A stretch of 64,000 bases of DNA from Bacillus timonensis (GCA_020171895.1 JAIVAN010000005.1:310001-374000), one strand, 5' to 3'. Positions 19,273 through 28,585 are shown, numbered from the stretch's first letter. Made by a program: numbers and translations. The notes: a model not told the origin generated them from the sequence alone.

Positions 19273-19380
19273 CAAGGGTTATGTACCAATAATTTCTAAA
19301 AATTTCAAAATATTTAACATGGTTTTATCAATCTGAAAAATGATAAAATTTATCTATCTACAAAACTTTAGGAGAGAACC

Positions 19381-20592
19381 ATGAGACAGCTACGGATTTA
19401 CTGTACATGTGTACTTATCATCATAATAGGCTTACAAATACCTTTAACCGGATATACACAAGAAGAAAAGAGTGTTCCTAACCTCCAAAGTGAAGCTGCT
19501 ATACTACTAGATGCAACAACAGGTGCCATCCTGTATGAAAAGGGAATACAACAAGAAATGAATCCAGCAAGTTTAACGAAAGTAGCCACTGCTATTTATG
19601 CAATTGAAAAAGGAAATTTGAACGACATTGTAACTGTTAGCAAAAGAGCTCGGCAAATTGACGGGACACGTGTGTATTTAGAGGAAGGGGAAAAAGTACC
19701 GTTAAAAAAGCTTATTCAAGGTTTGCTAATAAACTCAGGAAATGATGCAGGTGTCGCAATTGCGGAGCATTTAGATGGAAGTGTGGAAGTATTTGCTGAA
19801 AATATGAATCAATTTTTACGAAAGAAAGTAAAGGTTAAACAGACAACCTTTAAAAATCCTCATGGTCTATTTGATGAAAATCATAAAACCACTGCATATG
19901 ATCTTGCCATCATTACAAAGTATGCACTTAAAAATTCAACTTTTACCGAGATTTTTGCAACAGCTGAGTTAAAATGGACGGGTGAAAGCTGGGATACGAC
20001 ATTATTTAATCATCATAGAATGTTCCGTGAAATTCCTTATGAAGGATTCATTGGTGGGAAAACGGGTTATGTAAATGAGTCTGGTCAAACTCTCATTACT
20101 GTAGCTAAGCGTAATAATATGAAGCTTATTGCAGTAGTTTTAAAAGCAAAAACGAAAAGACAAATTTATCGTGATACAGCTAACCTATTAGACTATGGCT
20201 TCTTTGCTTACACCTACGGACTTATTCCAACGAATCAGGCGTTCCAAGATGAGGAGAAAAATAGATATGTTACGAATGAAGACATCTATTACCCCCATCT
20301 CATCGGTGAAAATCCTGTTTTATCTGTACAAGACGGTTCTCTTGTTATTACAGGGGAAGATAAGCGAATCATATTTAAAAAGCAACTAGCAGAAGATCCA
20401 CTAAATAAAGTTATGGAAAATAGTAAAATTGTAACTTTTAATAGTAGTAGTAAAGAAAGCAAAAGTAATACTCTAAATGTTGATGAAGAAGATAGAAACA
20501 CACTTTCTGTGATGATTATCATTTTAATTAGCATATCAATACCTATGTGGGTTATTCTATTTCGAAAAAAAAGAGATACGTTTGAACAATAA
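19381..20592 (+). CDS. D-alanyl-D-alanine carboxypeptidase (S11 family, membrane-anchored)
   Basis: This enzyme trims the terminal D-Ala from peptidoglycan stem peptides outside the cell. The 403-residue protein has a signal peptide (about 1-26) and the full penicillin-binding active site: Ser64-x-x-Lys67 (SLTK), Ser119-Gly-Asn121 (SGN) and Lys227-Thr-Gly229 (KTG). A C-terminal membrane segment (about 376-394) is followed by a basic tail, typical of anchored low-molecular-weight PBPs. Which DacA/DacB/DacF paralogue it matches cannot be settled by eye. AGGAGAG precedes the ATG. It is monocistronic, with a terminator-like hairpin downstream. Confidence 0.9.
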   Translation: MRQLRIYCTCVLIIIIGLQIPLTGYTQEEKSVPNLQSEAAILLDATTGAILYEKGIQQEMNPASLTKVATAIYAIEKGNLNDIVTVSKRARQIDGTRVYLEEGEKVPLKKLIQGLLINSGNDAGVAIAEHLDGSVEVFAENMNQFLRKKVKVKQTTFKNPHGLFDENHKTTAYDLAIITKYALKNSTFTEIFATAELKWTGESWDTTLFNHHRMFREIPYEGFIGGKTGYVNESGQTLITVAKRNNMKLIAVVLKAKTKRQIYRDTANLLDYGFFAYTYGLIPTNQAFQDEEKNRYVTNEDIYYPHLIGENPVLSVQDGSLVITGEDKRIIFKKQLAEDPLNKVMENSKIVTFNSSSKESKSNTLNVDEEDRNTLSVMIIILISISIPMWVILFRKKRDTFEQ

Positions 20593-20608
20593 AAATTTAT
20601 ATGATAGA

Positions 20609-20652
20609 AAAAAGCAGATTCGATTCGTAAGCATCGTTTCTGCCTTTTTATT
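20609..20652 (+). terminator. Terminator after the DD-carboxypeptidase gene
   Basis: AAAGCAGA pairs with TCTGCCTTT (one bulge), with an inner CGAT/ATCG stem, followed by a T run. Confidence 0.6.
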
Positions 20653-20722
20653 TGGTTAAAATTGATGATAGTATTTGTGGACTATGTATAGGAAAAACTT
20701 TACTAATGTTTTTATTTGATTT

Positions 20723-20740
20723 TATACCTGAGTGGGTATA
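20723..20740 (+). promoter_or_regulatory. Probable CstR/CsoR-family operator
   Basis: TATACCTGAGTGGGTATA is a near-perfect CsoR-family operator overlapping a -10-like TATAAA (20737-20742). It precedes the rhodanese-like gene and cstR, so it is the likely autoregulatory site. Confidence 0.7.
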
Positions 20741-20781
20741 AAATGAGTTGAAATATTATTTTAAAAATTGAGGTGTTTCCT

Positions 20782-21132
20782 GTGATATATATCATTCTAT
20801 TATCTGTATTTATTATGATTAGTGTTTTTCTATATAAACGATATTTCCCGGTTACTGGTGTGAAATGTCTTGAGCTTCCAACACAGCTCGAGGACAATGT
20901 TGTGATTGTCGACCTTCGAGATTACCAAGTTGGTACAAAAAAACCAATAAATGGTGCTCTTCATCTTCCATATGCATACTTAAACAGGTATTATAAAGAA
21001 ATACCAGGTGAAAATATTCATATCGTTGCTTCTGATATTCTTGAACGTAACCTAGGGTTTAGGTTTCTTATATCAAAAGGCTACAATATTAGAAGTTATT
21101 CACTTCAAAATTGTGAGTGCCCAAAAGGTTAA
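20782..21132 (+). CDS. Membrane-anchored rhodanese-like protein lacking the catalytic Cys
   Basis: The product has about 116 residues: one N-terminal membrane segment (about 1-17) and a rhodanese fold (about 28-110) with VIVDLRDYQVG, a typical rhodanese beta strand and loop. At the active-site loop, where sulfurtransferases have a Cys followed by Arg, it reads IVASDILERNLG, so the persulfide cysteine is missing. Two cysteines occur instead at the extreme C terminus (NCECPKG). GTG 20782 fits the GAGGTG ribosome site better than the GTG at 20773. It precedes cstR by 15 bases, pointing to sulfide/persulfide stress. Its role is inferred from that context. Confidence 0.75.
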   Translation: MIYIILLSVFIMISVFLYKRYFPVTGVKCLELPTQLEDNVVIVDLRDYQVGTKKPINGALHLPYAYLNRYYKEIPGENIHIVASDILERNLGFRFLISKGYNIRSYSLQNCECPKG

Positions 21133-21147
21133 GGAGGTGCTGTAAAC

Positions 21148-21414
21148 ATGGAAATGGAATATAGCAAAGAAATGAAAAATAGAGTAAAACGTATTGAAGG
21201 ACAAATGAGAGGAATCCTGAAAATGATGGAAGAAAATAAGGATTGCAAGGACCTCATTACTCAATTATCCGCAGCAAGAAGTGCAATTGATCGTACGATT
21301 GGTGTCATCGTAAGTTCAAACTTAGAAAAATGTGTTCGAGAACAAGCCGAAAAGGGTGGAGATACAGAGCACCTAGTTAAAGAAGCCGTTCAACTTTTAG
21401 TAAAAAGCAGATAA
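21148..21414 (+). CDS. cstR: Persulfide-sensing repressor CstR (CsoR family)
   Basis: The 88-residue protein is a CsoR/RcnR-family four-helix repressor: RVKRIEGQMRGILKMMEENKDC then NLEKCVREQAEKGG. It keeps the two family cysteines (in KDCKDLI and LEKCVRE), but the copper-ligand His seen in CsoR (EGHLKTC) is Asn here (SSNLEKC). That pattern marks CstR, which senses persulfide through a Cys-Cys link rather than Cu(I). AAGGAGG lies 10 bases before the ATG. Its co-transcribed partner is the rhodanese-like gene, and a matching operator precedes both. Confidence in CstR over CsoR is high from the missing His. Confidence 0.85.
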   Translation: MEMEYSKEMKNRVKRIEGQMRGILKMMEENKDCKDLITQLSAARSAIDRTIGVIVSSNLEKCVREQAEKGGDTEHLVKEAVQLLVKSR

Positions 21415-21453
21415 AAGGTTTGTCCCTATTGAAGGTGACAAACCTTTCTTTTT
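21413..21453 (+). terminator. Terminator after cstR
   Basis: AAAGGTTTGTC pairs with GACAAACCTTT, then CTTTTT. It overlaps the cstR stop region. Confidence 0.85.
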
Positions 21454-21491
21454 ACTCCAGGTTGTTCTTTGTGTGTAGGCCGCTCTTCTTT

Positions 21492-22517
21492 TTATCGGTT
21501 TCCTTCTTCAAGTAGTTGATCGGTAGAAAAATGGTCGCTTGCTAAATTTGTATTATGTGGTCTAGCTAAATTATACGTATCTATATCAATAATATAACGC
21601 GGTCTCCGTTTTGACTCTTTATAGATTTTGCCTACATACTCACCTATAAAACCAATGGCAATGAGCTGTAATCCCCCAATCAGCCAAATAGACGTGATCA
21701 ACGAAGTCCAACCCGTTTGAGTATGGCCACTAAATTTTAAAATGAAAAAATAACATCCAAATAACAAACTAACGATAAAGGACAGAAAACCTATCAGTGA
21801 AATAAATCGTATAGGTGTGACACTAAATGACGTAATTCCATCCAATGCAAAAGACAGCATTTTTCTTAATGGATATTTTGTTTCACCAGCAAATCGCTCA
21901 GCCCGATCATAGGATACAGTTGTTGATTTAAAACCAATTAGTGGTACAATTCCACGTAAAAATAAGTTAATTTCTCCAAAGTGCTGCAATTCCTTAATTG
22001 CTCGACTACTCATTAATCTAAAATCAGCATGGTTAAAAATAATATCGACACCTAATGCTTTCATGATTTTATAAAATCCGATTGCGGATAATCTTTTAAA
22101 AGGTGTATCTACGCTTCGTTCCTTACGTACTCCATAGACGATTTCGTGCCCACGTTTATACTCTTCTATAAAAGCTCGAATGACAGTGATATCGTCCTGC
22201 AAATCAGCATCGATTGATACTGTGCAATCTGATCCTTCGCTCGCAGCAAATAGGCCAGCGAGTAATGCATTTTGATGTCCACAGTTTCTTGATAACTTTA
22301 TCCCTTTTATCATGTTATTGTCTAAACCTGCTCTATAAATGAGGGGCCATGTTTTATCTTTACTGCCATCATCAACAAATAACAGCTTACTCGAAGGGCT
22401 AACCATATTTTCTTGGATCATTTGATCTAGGAATTGGCATAGCTGCTTCATCGTTTCACCTAACACCGCTTCTTCGTTATAGCAAGGAACGACGATCGTT
22501 AAAACTGGTTTGGTCAT
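21492..22517 (-). CDS. ykoT: Family 2 glycosyltransferase (YkoT-like)
   Basis: The 341-residue membrane glycosyltransferase is of the dolichyl-phosphate-mannose-synthase/GtrB class and likely transfers a sugar to undecaprenyl phosphate. Features are VVPCYNEE (about 9-16), the VDDGS nucleotide site, the metal-binding SIDADLQDD (about 101-109) and two C-terminal membrane segments (about 230-255 and 270-295). The start follows GGAGG. It lies 20 bases after the large membrane protein gene on the same strand, matching the ykoS-ykoT pair that I recall from B. subtilis. The symbol rests on that resemblance and pairing. Confidence 0.75.
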   Translation of the reverse strand: MTKPVLTIVVPCYNEEAVLGETMKQLCQFLDQMIQENMVSPSSKLLFVDDGSKDKTWPLIYRAGLDNNMIKGIKLSRNCGHQNALLAGLFAASEGSDCTVSIDADLQDDITVIRAFIEEYKRGHEIVYGVRKERSVDTPFKRLSAIGFYKIMKALGVDIIFNHADFRLMSSRAIKELQHFGEINLFLRGIVPLIGFKSTTVSYDRAERFAGETKYPLRKMLSFALDGITSFSVTPIRFISLIGFLSFIVSLLFGCYFFILKFSGHTQTGWTSLITSIWLIGGLQLIAIGFIGEYVGKIYKESKRRPRYIIDIDTYNLARPHNTNLASDHFSTDQLLEEGNR

Positions 22518-22537
22518 GGTGTATACCTCCTATGCTG

Positions 22538-24217
22538 TTAGATTACTTTATATAAATATATTTTCCATGCAGATTCATTCGATTCAAAAATTCGTTCTAG
22601 TCTTAAGCCAACTTTAAAGGCATTCTCAATGGGAAGTGCAGAGAAGATATATTCACCACCCATTTTTGAGAATTGATTTATGTTCATGTCTAACTCTTCA
22701 ATGGTCCGTTTTGAACTCTTCTTAAACATATAATGCTTTCCAAGCTCATCAACAAATAGGTAGCAGCGACCGCCCCATTCGTCGAAGTACTCTTTCAGTT
22801 TTTTATTTTTATCTAACTCGTTGGCAATAATCTTTCTAAATTCATACTTGTAGGATAGTGGATAGAAATTATTATACGTATCAAGTGTATAAAAACCGTT
22901 GTATTGTGCGATTGCTGGATGGATTCCTATACTTGCAACACGATAATCCTTCTGAGGTAAGCCAATATAATTTTGAATATCAGCAAATTGCTCTTCGGCA
23001 TAAAATTCTTTAAAAGACGGTTTTTTTCGATAAACAAATTCTTCGTTAAAAGTTGTAAGAAAAAGTAACTGAGCTATGATAAAAAACTTACATGCTAGTT
23101 TCCACCGATTACCATATTCCCAAATGATTTTTAGGGAAATGGCAAATAGCACATATAAAATGAGAGGTCTTAGGAAGTGATAGCGAGCAAAATTAAATGT
23201 ATCTAAAAAGTGAAATCTTTCTGTTAAAGGTAACCATGCTTTATTAAACCAAAATGCATACCAAGTTGATAATAAAATATTTAGAATATGTAATTGAATA
23301 AATGTTCTTTCTTTTCGCCAATCTTTTTTTAAAAGGACAATATACAGTGCGATAATGGTGATTGGTAAGATAATTAATCCATGAACTGTCATAACATGCG
23401 TATGACCCAGAACATAATTTTTTAATGTAAGCTTTAATGAGCGGAATAAGGTCAGTCTTGCATGAAAGTACTCATCCCGGCTATTAGGCTCTCTTTCAAA
23501 AAGAAAGGAATAAACAAGTCGGTATTCAATAATGACATAGATGAATGTCATATATACGATTGAAGTCAAAAAACGAAGGTTCCACTTTTTTTGTCGGACA
23601 GCATCAATAACCCAAAATATCCCCATTCCTGATAGAAAAAAGAAAAAGCCAAGAACGATACTTGAATAGAACGGTAATAACGTAAGTGTAATCCAGTTCC
23701 ACCATGATTTTTGTCCGTTACGAATGTTCAACATCGCCCATAATGCAAGGGGCATTCCTAGTGTACTTAACATACCTGATGGCCAAAATGGGGTGAGTGC
23801 AAATGTGAGTGCAACACCTACTCGAATCCACTTCCATTTGTAATCTTGAATGAAATGATTCTTCAGTAAAAGATACATTCCCCAAAAGGCAACGAATCTT
23901 GTAATCGCTTGACTTATTCCATATGCTAGCATTGATGGAAATAAAGCATGTAGCCAAACGATGCCACTTAATTCTGTCCCATAAGCACCTCTGTTAAGGT
24001 TCCCATTAATGATTTGCGGAATCGTTGCGTCAACTGAACCGAAAAGTTGCCCACTTTCAATTAGAACCTTATACCATGCAATGTTTGAGTCTAGATTATC
24101 ATGGACTCGAATATGTGCATCTTCTCCTAAAATAAAATAAGGTGATAGAAATACTGAAATGATGATCATCGAAAAGATGATTGGTTTTTTATCAGAGTGT
24201 CCCGCAGCTAAGTTCAA
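22538..24217 (-). CDS. ykoS: Large multi-pass membrane protein (YkoS-like, DUF6044)
   Basis: The 559-residue protein has about ten to twelve membrane segments through residue ~410 and a soluble C-terminal domain of about 150 residues. An early acidic motif, GEDAHIRVHDNLDSN (about 31-45), recalls the first extracellular loop of GT-C glycosyltransferases. It may therefore transfer the lipid-linked sugar made by the neighbouring YkoT-like enzyme; that is inference. The start is TTG at 24217 with GGAG about 10 bases upstream; no in-frame ATG fits better. The pair is likely one operon. The substrate is unknown. Confidence 0.68.
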   Translation of the reverse strand: MNLAAGHSDKKPIIFSMIIISVFLSPYFILGEDAHIRVHDNLDSNIAWYKVLIESGQLFGSVDATIPQIINGNLNRGAYGTELSGIVWLHALFPSMLAYGISQAITRFVAFWGMYLLLKNHFIQDYKWKWIRVGVALTFALTPFWPSGMLSTLGMPLALWAMLNIRNGQKSWWNWITLTLLPFYSSIVLGFFFFLSGMGIFWVIDAVRQKKWNLRFLTSIVYMTFIYVIIEYRLVYSFLFEREPNSRDEYFHARLTLFRSLKLTLKNYVLGHTHVMTVHGLIILPITIIALYIVLLKKDWRKERTFIQLHILNILLSTWYAFWFNKAWLPLTERFHFLDTFNFARYHFLRPLILYVLFAISLKIIWEYGNRWKLACKFFIIAQLLFLTTFNEEFVYRKKPSFKEFYAEEQFADIQNYIGLPQKDYRVASIGIHPAIAQYNGFYTLDTYNNFYPLSYKYEFRKIIANELDKNKKLKEYFDEWGGRCYLFVDELGKHYMFKKSSKRTIEELDMNINQFSKMGGEYIFSALPIENAFKVGLRLERIFESNESAWKIYLYKVI

Positions 24218-24337
24218 GTTCGTTTCACTCCATTTCTACTTCAAATTCAGTCAGTTGGTATTTTTACCAAAAAAGTAAAGATTATGAACTGTTTTGTAAA
24301 AAAAATAAAGGCGAAAGGTCGCCTTTAAATAATTAGT

Positions 24338-25693
24338 TTATTGATTGCGTGTTGCTAAGTTTAATGCTTCTTCTATATCGATTAACCCCTCACCAAAGTA
24401 AATATCTTTTCCTCTCCTACCTAAATCAAAGCTAGTGCGTTTGATAATATCCATAATTTCTCTATTCGTTAAATCAGAATTGGCGGAGCGTATTAGAGCC
24501 GCTAAAGCTGTGACATGGGGTGCCGCCATAGATGTACCAGATAATGCTGCATATTGTTGATTCACATACGTACTTGCAATTGAAACACCAGGTGCAGCAA
24601 CGTCAATATATGTCCCATAGTTAGAAAACTCTGCTTTATCACCATATGGATCAACAGCGGATACTGCTAGAACTTCAGGATAAGCAGACGGAAAACTAGG
24701 CTGACTGGAGTTATCATTACCTGATGCTGCAATCATGACGATATTTTTATTAAAAGCATAACGAACAGCTTCATTTAATAGTCTTGAGTTTTTGTAGTTC
24801 CCAAGGCTAAGGTTGATTACTTCTGCACCATGATCTGCTGCCCAAATAATGCCATTGGCAATATCAAATGATGAACCATATCCTTCTGCATTCATTACTT
24901 TTATAGGCATGATTCTGTTAAACCATGTAATTCCAGCAACACCTTCCTGATTATTTGTTTCAGATGCAATTATACCTGCGACATGGGTTCCATGACCGTT
25001 ATCGTCATCCGGATTATCATTGTCTGCTACGACGTTATAACCTGGAATTAATCGTGTTACAAGGTCTGGATGTTCTAAATCTACTCCAGTATCAATAACT
25101 GCAACGATAACCTCTTCATCTCCACGAGAAATATTCCAGCCATTTTCCGTTCGAATCATCGGTAAGTTCCATTGATATCTAGGATAAAGAAAATCATTTG
25201 GTTGGTTTTGCATTAAAATGAAGTTTGGTTCTGCATAAACGGTGATATCAAGTGCTGAAAAATAATCCTGTAATTCGGGTGTTGATTTGGTCGTGGAAGA
25301 AAAGATAACGGTTGAATCTAACGTTTTCAACACTTTTCCTTCTATATCTTGACTGAAAGCAGTTAATTGTTCTTCGGTTGGTTTTTGTTTGAATTTCACA
25401 ATGACTTGTTTTTCAATATAATGACTTTTTTCTTCACCATTTTCATGACTAATTATTTGTATGTTTGGGTCATTGTTTAGTTTTTGTACAAGTAACTCAC
25501 CCATCTCGATTGAATTAATCATGCGGATATCTTTTTGATCCTCTATTGCCTCCTGTTGTGTTGATAAAGGTTGATAGAGGTTTCCTTCTATTTCATTTTC
25601 ATTGAATGACTGTTCTTGACTTGAAAAAATAACTACAAACAGAAACAACCCAAGTGCAAGTCCTATCGTTAAACCTACATACCTTCTTTTCAT
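24338..25693 (-). CDS. Subtilisin-like serine protease (S8), membrane-anchored or secreted
   Basis: The 451-residue protease has an N-terminal hydrophobic segment (about 6-23), a propeptide-like region (about 95-160, VIVKFKQKPTEEQL) and a subtilase domain. The triad is Asp201 (VIDTGVD), His234 (NGHGTHVAG) and Ser388 (SGTSMAAPH), with oxyanion Asn326 (AASGND). It ends shortly after the catalytic domain. GAGGTGAAG precedes the ATG. The neighbours do not reveal its substrate. Confidence 0.93.
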   Translation of the reverse strand: MKRRYVGLTIGLALGLFLFVVIFSSQEQSFNENEIEGNLYQPLSTQQEAIEDQKDIRMINSIEMGELLVQKLNNDPNIQIISHENGEEKSHYIEKQVIVKFKQKPTEEQLTAFSQDIEGKVLKTLDSTVIFSSTTKSTPELQDYFSALDITVYAEPNFILMQNQPNDFLYPRYQWNLPMIRTENGWNISRGDEEVIVAVIDTGVDLEHPDLVTRLIPGYNVVADNDNPDDDNGHGTHVAGIIASETNNQEGVAGITWFNRIMPIKVMNAEGYGSSFDIANGIIWAADHGAEVINLSLGNYKNSRLLNEAVRYAFNKNIVMIAASGNDNSSQPSFPSAYPEVLAVSAVDPYGDKAEFSNYGTYIDVAAPGVSIASTYVNQQYAALSGTSMAAPHVTALAALIRSANSDLTNREIMDIIKRTSFDLGRRGKDIYFGEGLIDIEEALNLATRNQ

Positions 25694-25853
25694 ATCTTCA
25701 CCTCATCGAATCTTCTCCTAATTAGTATTTGAATAATAAGTGTTTTCATCCTATAAAAAGCGAATCTCTCCACACATAACCAAACAAATAATGACGAATA
25801 TGAAATCTCTTGCATAAATACCAAGCATTTCATGGAATAACTAATATAAGTAG

Positions 25854-25880
25854 TTCGACAGGTGCCTGGCACCTGTCGAA
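25854..25880. repeat. Perfect 27-bp palindrome with core GTGCCTGGCAC
   Basis: Two 13-base arms (TTCGACAGGTGCC and its complement) flank a central T. No T tract follows. A related palindrome with the same core lies 54 bases downstream. Confidence 0.85.
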
Positions 25881-25933
25881 TGAGGCATCCCGAACAAACG
25901 TTAATACAACGGGAAAGAAATAAAGAAAATTCG

Positions 25934-25952
25934 ACAAGTGCCTGGCACTTGT
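25934..25952. repeat. 19-bp palindrome with core GTGCCTGGCAC
   Basis: ACAAGTGCC-T-GGCACTTGT is perfect over 19 bp and is preceded by TTCG as in the first copy. The arms carry a paired change (CAGGTG to CAAGTG, with the complement changed too). It lies about 20 bases before the germination operon. Confidence 0.85.
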
Positions 25953-25972
25953 ATCAGTAGTTGGTGATAGTG

Positions 25973-27460
25973 ATGATGGGTTGGTTTAAAAAGAGGGAGC
26001 CAAAAAAGCCGAGGTTGATTGAAGAGGCTTCTGCTATTTTTAATAAAAATGCAGATTTTTCGTGTTCGTACAATGATGATACTTCTAAACCTTATTGGAT
26101 GTGCTATCAAAAGACGTTAGTCGAAAATAAGATTTTGCATGAGCAGATTTTACCTTATTTAAATGACTTTCAAGGCAATTCTTTAAAGGATATTAAAAAG
26201 GCTATTCCGATAGAGAGTATTATTATTACGAAGGATATTGAACAGATAAAGTCGAGCATCCTTAGTGGATATGTCATGTTGCAATTTCAATCAAATGATA
26301 AATATTGTGCGTTAATTCATGCAGAATTGAAGAAGACAAGAAGTATCTCCCTCCCAGAGGTTGAGTTTAGCGTTGTTGGTCCGAAAGAAGCATTAGTAGA
26401 ATCACTAGATACGAATATTAATCTGATTCGGAAAAGACTTCCTATCCCTGAGTTAAAAGTAAAAGAGTTAAAGGTAGGAAAAATATCAAAAACGAGAGTA
26501 GGAGTCTTTTATATTGACTCTATCGCTGATAAAGCAAATGTTCATACAGTGTTACAGCGTATTGATGAAATTGAGTTTGATCATATCAATGATAGTTCCT
26601 ACATCTCTCAGATGATTGCAGACAATGAAATGTCACCCTTTCCACAGCTCTTAGATACAGAAAGACCAGATCGTGTCACTTCTGTTTTAGTAGAGGGGAA
26701 AATTGCAATCATCGTTGACGGATCTCCTCACGCACTCATCGGACCTACAACACTCGTAGAATTTTTTTCATCCTTTGAGGATTATTTTTTAAATTGGTTT
26801 TTAGCATCGTTTTTCCGTTTAATTCGTTTATTTGCAGTAGCATTCTCTATTTTAGTTACGCCAATATACGTTGCCGTACTCACGTTTCACTATGAGTTAG
26901 TGCCAAAGGATTTGATGAGTACGCTAATTACATCTAGACGAGAGGTTCCACTTCCGCCCATTTTAGAAGCATTGTTCTTAGAGCTTACTATTGAGTTATT
27001 ACGAGAGGCTGGAGCGCGACTTCCTACGAAGGTCGGTCAGACGATCGGCATCGTGGGCGGGATCGTGATTGGAACTGCATCAGTTGAAGCAGGGTTAACT
27101 AGTAATGTTCTATTAATTATTGTTGCTTTAGCTGCACTTGCATCATTTACAACACCAGTCTACAACATGGGCAATACAATCCGTCTTATTCGTTTCCCTT
27201 TTCTTATATTTGCTGAAATTTGGGGATTAGTCGGTATCGTCTTTTGTTTTTCTTTAATGTTAACCCATTTAATTCGATTAACTTCATTAGGAAGACCGTT
27301 TTTGGAGCCTATATATCCACCGAGGGTAACAGATTTAAAGGATGCCTTTATTCGTATGCCTTTTTCAAAGTTGTATAATCGACCAACTGTACTTCGTACG
27401 CAACAGCCTCAGAGATTTAGTGAGAAAAAGGCGGAAGAAAAAAAGGACATTGATGAATGA
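25973..27460 (+). CDS. Spore germinant receptor A subunit (GerAA/GerKA family)
   Basis: This is the A subunit of a nutrient germinant receptor in the spore inner membrane. The 495-residue protein has a hydrophilic N-terminal domain (about 1-245) and about five membrane segments (about 250-445). Signatures are VEGKIAIIVDGSPHALIGPTTL, the DYFLNWFLASFFR region and LREAGARLPTKVGQTIGIVGG (about 345-365). The start is uncertain among adjacent ATG 25973 and 25976 and upstream TTG/GTG codons, and the ribosome site is weak. It is the first gene of a gerA-type tricistronic operon, normally made in the forespore. The germinant is not predictable. Confidence 0.92.
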   Translation: MMGWFKKREPKKPRLIEEASAIFNKNADFSCSYNDDTSKPYWMCYQKTLVENKILHEQILPYLNDFQGNSLKDIKKAIPIESIIITKDIEQIKSSILSGYVMLQFQSNDKYCALIHAELKKTRSISLPEVEFSVVGPKEALVESLDTNINLIRKRLPIPELKVKELKVGKISKTRVGVFYIDSIADKANVHTVLQRIDEIEFDHINDSSYISQMIADNEMSPFPQLLDTERPDRVTSVLVEGKIAIIVDGSPHALIGPTTLVEFFSSFEDYFLNWFLASFFRLIRLFAVAFSILVTPIYVAVLTFHYELVPKDLMSTLITSRREVPLPPILEALFLELTIELLREAGARLPTKVGQTIGIVGGIVIGTASVEAGLTSNVLLIIVALAALASFTTPVYNMGNTIRLIRFPFLIFAEIWGLVGIVFCFSLMLTHLIRLTSLGRPFLEPIYPPRVTDLKDAFIRMPFSKLYNRPTVLRTQQPQRFSEKKAEEKKDIDE

Positions 27461-27496
27461 TAGACTAACTCGATCAACGTCAGAAGGGGTGCCTGT

Positions 27497-28585
27497 ATGC
27501 AAGCAATAAATGAAAGATATTTAATATCGCCATTTCTTGTTTTTTTTCTCGTCCACTCGATGCAGGTTGGCGTTGGTGTGTTAGGCTTTCAGCGAATTAT
27601 TGCAAAGTCAGCTGGATATGACAGTTGGATTGGAATTATAGTTGCTGGTATTGTAGTTCATATCATCCTTTGGATGATGTATAAAATTTTAGAAAAATCA
27701 GATGGAGATATTTTCAAGGTCCATCGTGACACGTTTGGTAAATGGCTTGGAAGTATACTAAGCCTAGCCGTCATTTTCTATTTTCTATTTATGTGTGTGA
27801 TCGTGTTACGAACATATATTGAAGTTTTACAAGTTTGGCTTTTTCCTGAATTTAATACGTGGGTATTTAGTATATTTATTCTCATTCTTTGCTATTACAT
27901 CATTACTGGTGGATTTCGAACAGTAACTGGTATTAGTTTCTTTAGTGTCGTATTACCTTTCTATTTAATTTTCTCAGTTGTGTTTCCTTTGCAGTTCTCT
28001 GAATTTAGAAGTCTTTTACCGATCTTCAATCATTCAGTTCCTCAATTACTACAAGCTACAAAGGACATGACTCTAAGTATAATCGGATTCGAAATTCTAT
28101 TTGTGTTCTACCCATTTATTAAAGAACCGAACAAGTCGAAAAAGTGGGCTCATTTCGGCAATCTATATACGACGATTTTCTACCTGATTTTTGGGTTAAC
28201 AGCGTTAGTGTACTATAGCGAATCACAGTTAGAGAAACAGATATGGGCGACATTATCGATGTGGAAAATTGTTGAAATGCCATTCGTTGAGAGATTTGAA
28301 TACATCGGGATTGCATCTTGGTTACTAGTTATTCTTCCTAACCTAGCATTGACTCTATGGGCATCAAGCCGAGGCATGAAACGGATATTTAGCTTAAAAC
28401 AAAAGAGTGTGTTATTAGTTTTTTTAGTTGTTGTTCTATTAGCTAACGTTTATTTTGACACACGACAGTCGATTAATACAATGAATGAATCAATGGCACA
28501 AATGGGGTTTTACTTCGTTTACGTGTATATACCACTCCTATTTATTATTACGACCATCCTGCATAAGGTGAGGAAAAAGGTATGA
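27497..28585 (+). CDS. Spore germinant receptor B subunit (GerAB family permease)
   Basis: The 362-residue protein is an amino-acid-permease-like B subunit, thought to bind the germinant. It has about ten membrane segments and the family opening ISPFLVFFLVHSMQVGVGVLGF followed by AGYDSWIGIIVAG. GAAGGGGTG lies before the ATG. The stop codon overlaps the start of the next gene in ATGA, showing translational coupling within the operon. Confidence 0.92.
   Translation: MQAINERYLISPFLVFFLVHSMQVGVGVLGFQRIIAKSAGYDSWIGIIVAGIVVHIILWMMYKILEKSDGDIFKVHRDTFGKWLGSILSLAVIFYFLFMCVIVLRTYIEVLQVWLFPEFNTWVFSIFILILCYYIITGGFRTVTGISFFSVVLPFYLIFSVVFPLQFSEFRSLLPIFNHSVPQLLQATKDMTLSIIGFEILFVFYPFIKEPNKSKKWAHFGNLYTTIFYLIFGLTALVYYSESQLEKQIWATLSMWKIVEMPFVERFEYIGIASWLLVILPNLALTLWASSRGMKRIFSLKQKSVLLVFLVVVLLANVYFDTRQSINTMNESMAQMGFYFVYVYIPLLFIITTILHKVRKKV

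Noticed and set aside
25854-25952. Palindromes as ordinary terminators of the subtilase or ger genes
   Set aside because: They lack T tracts on either strand and lie at the 5' sides of both divergent genes.
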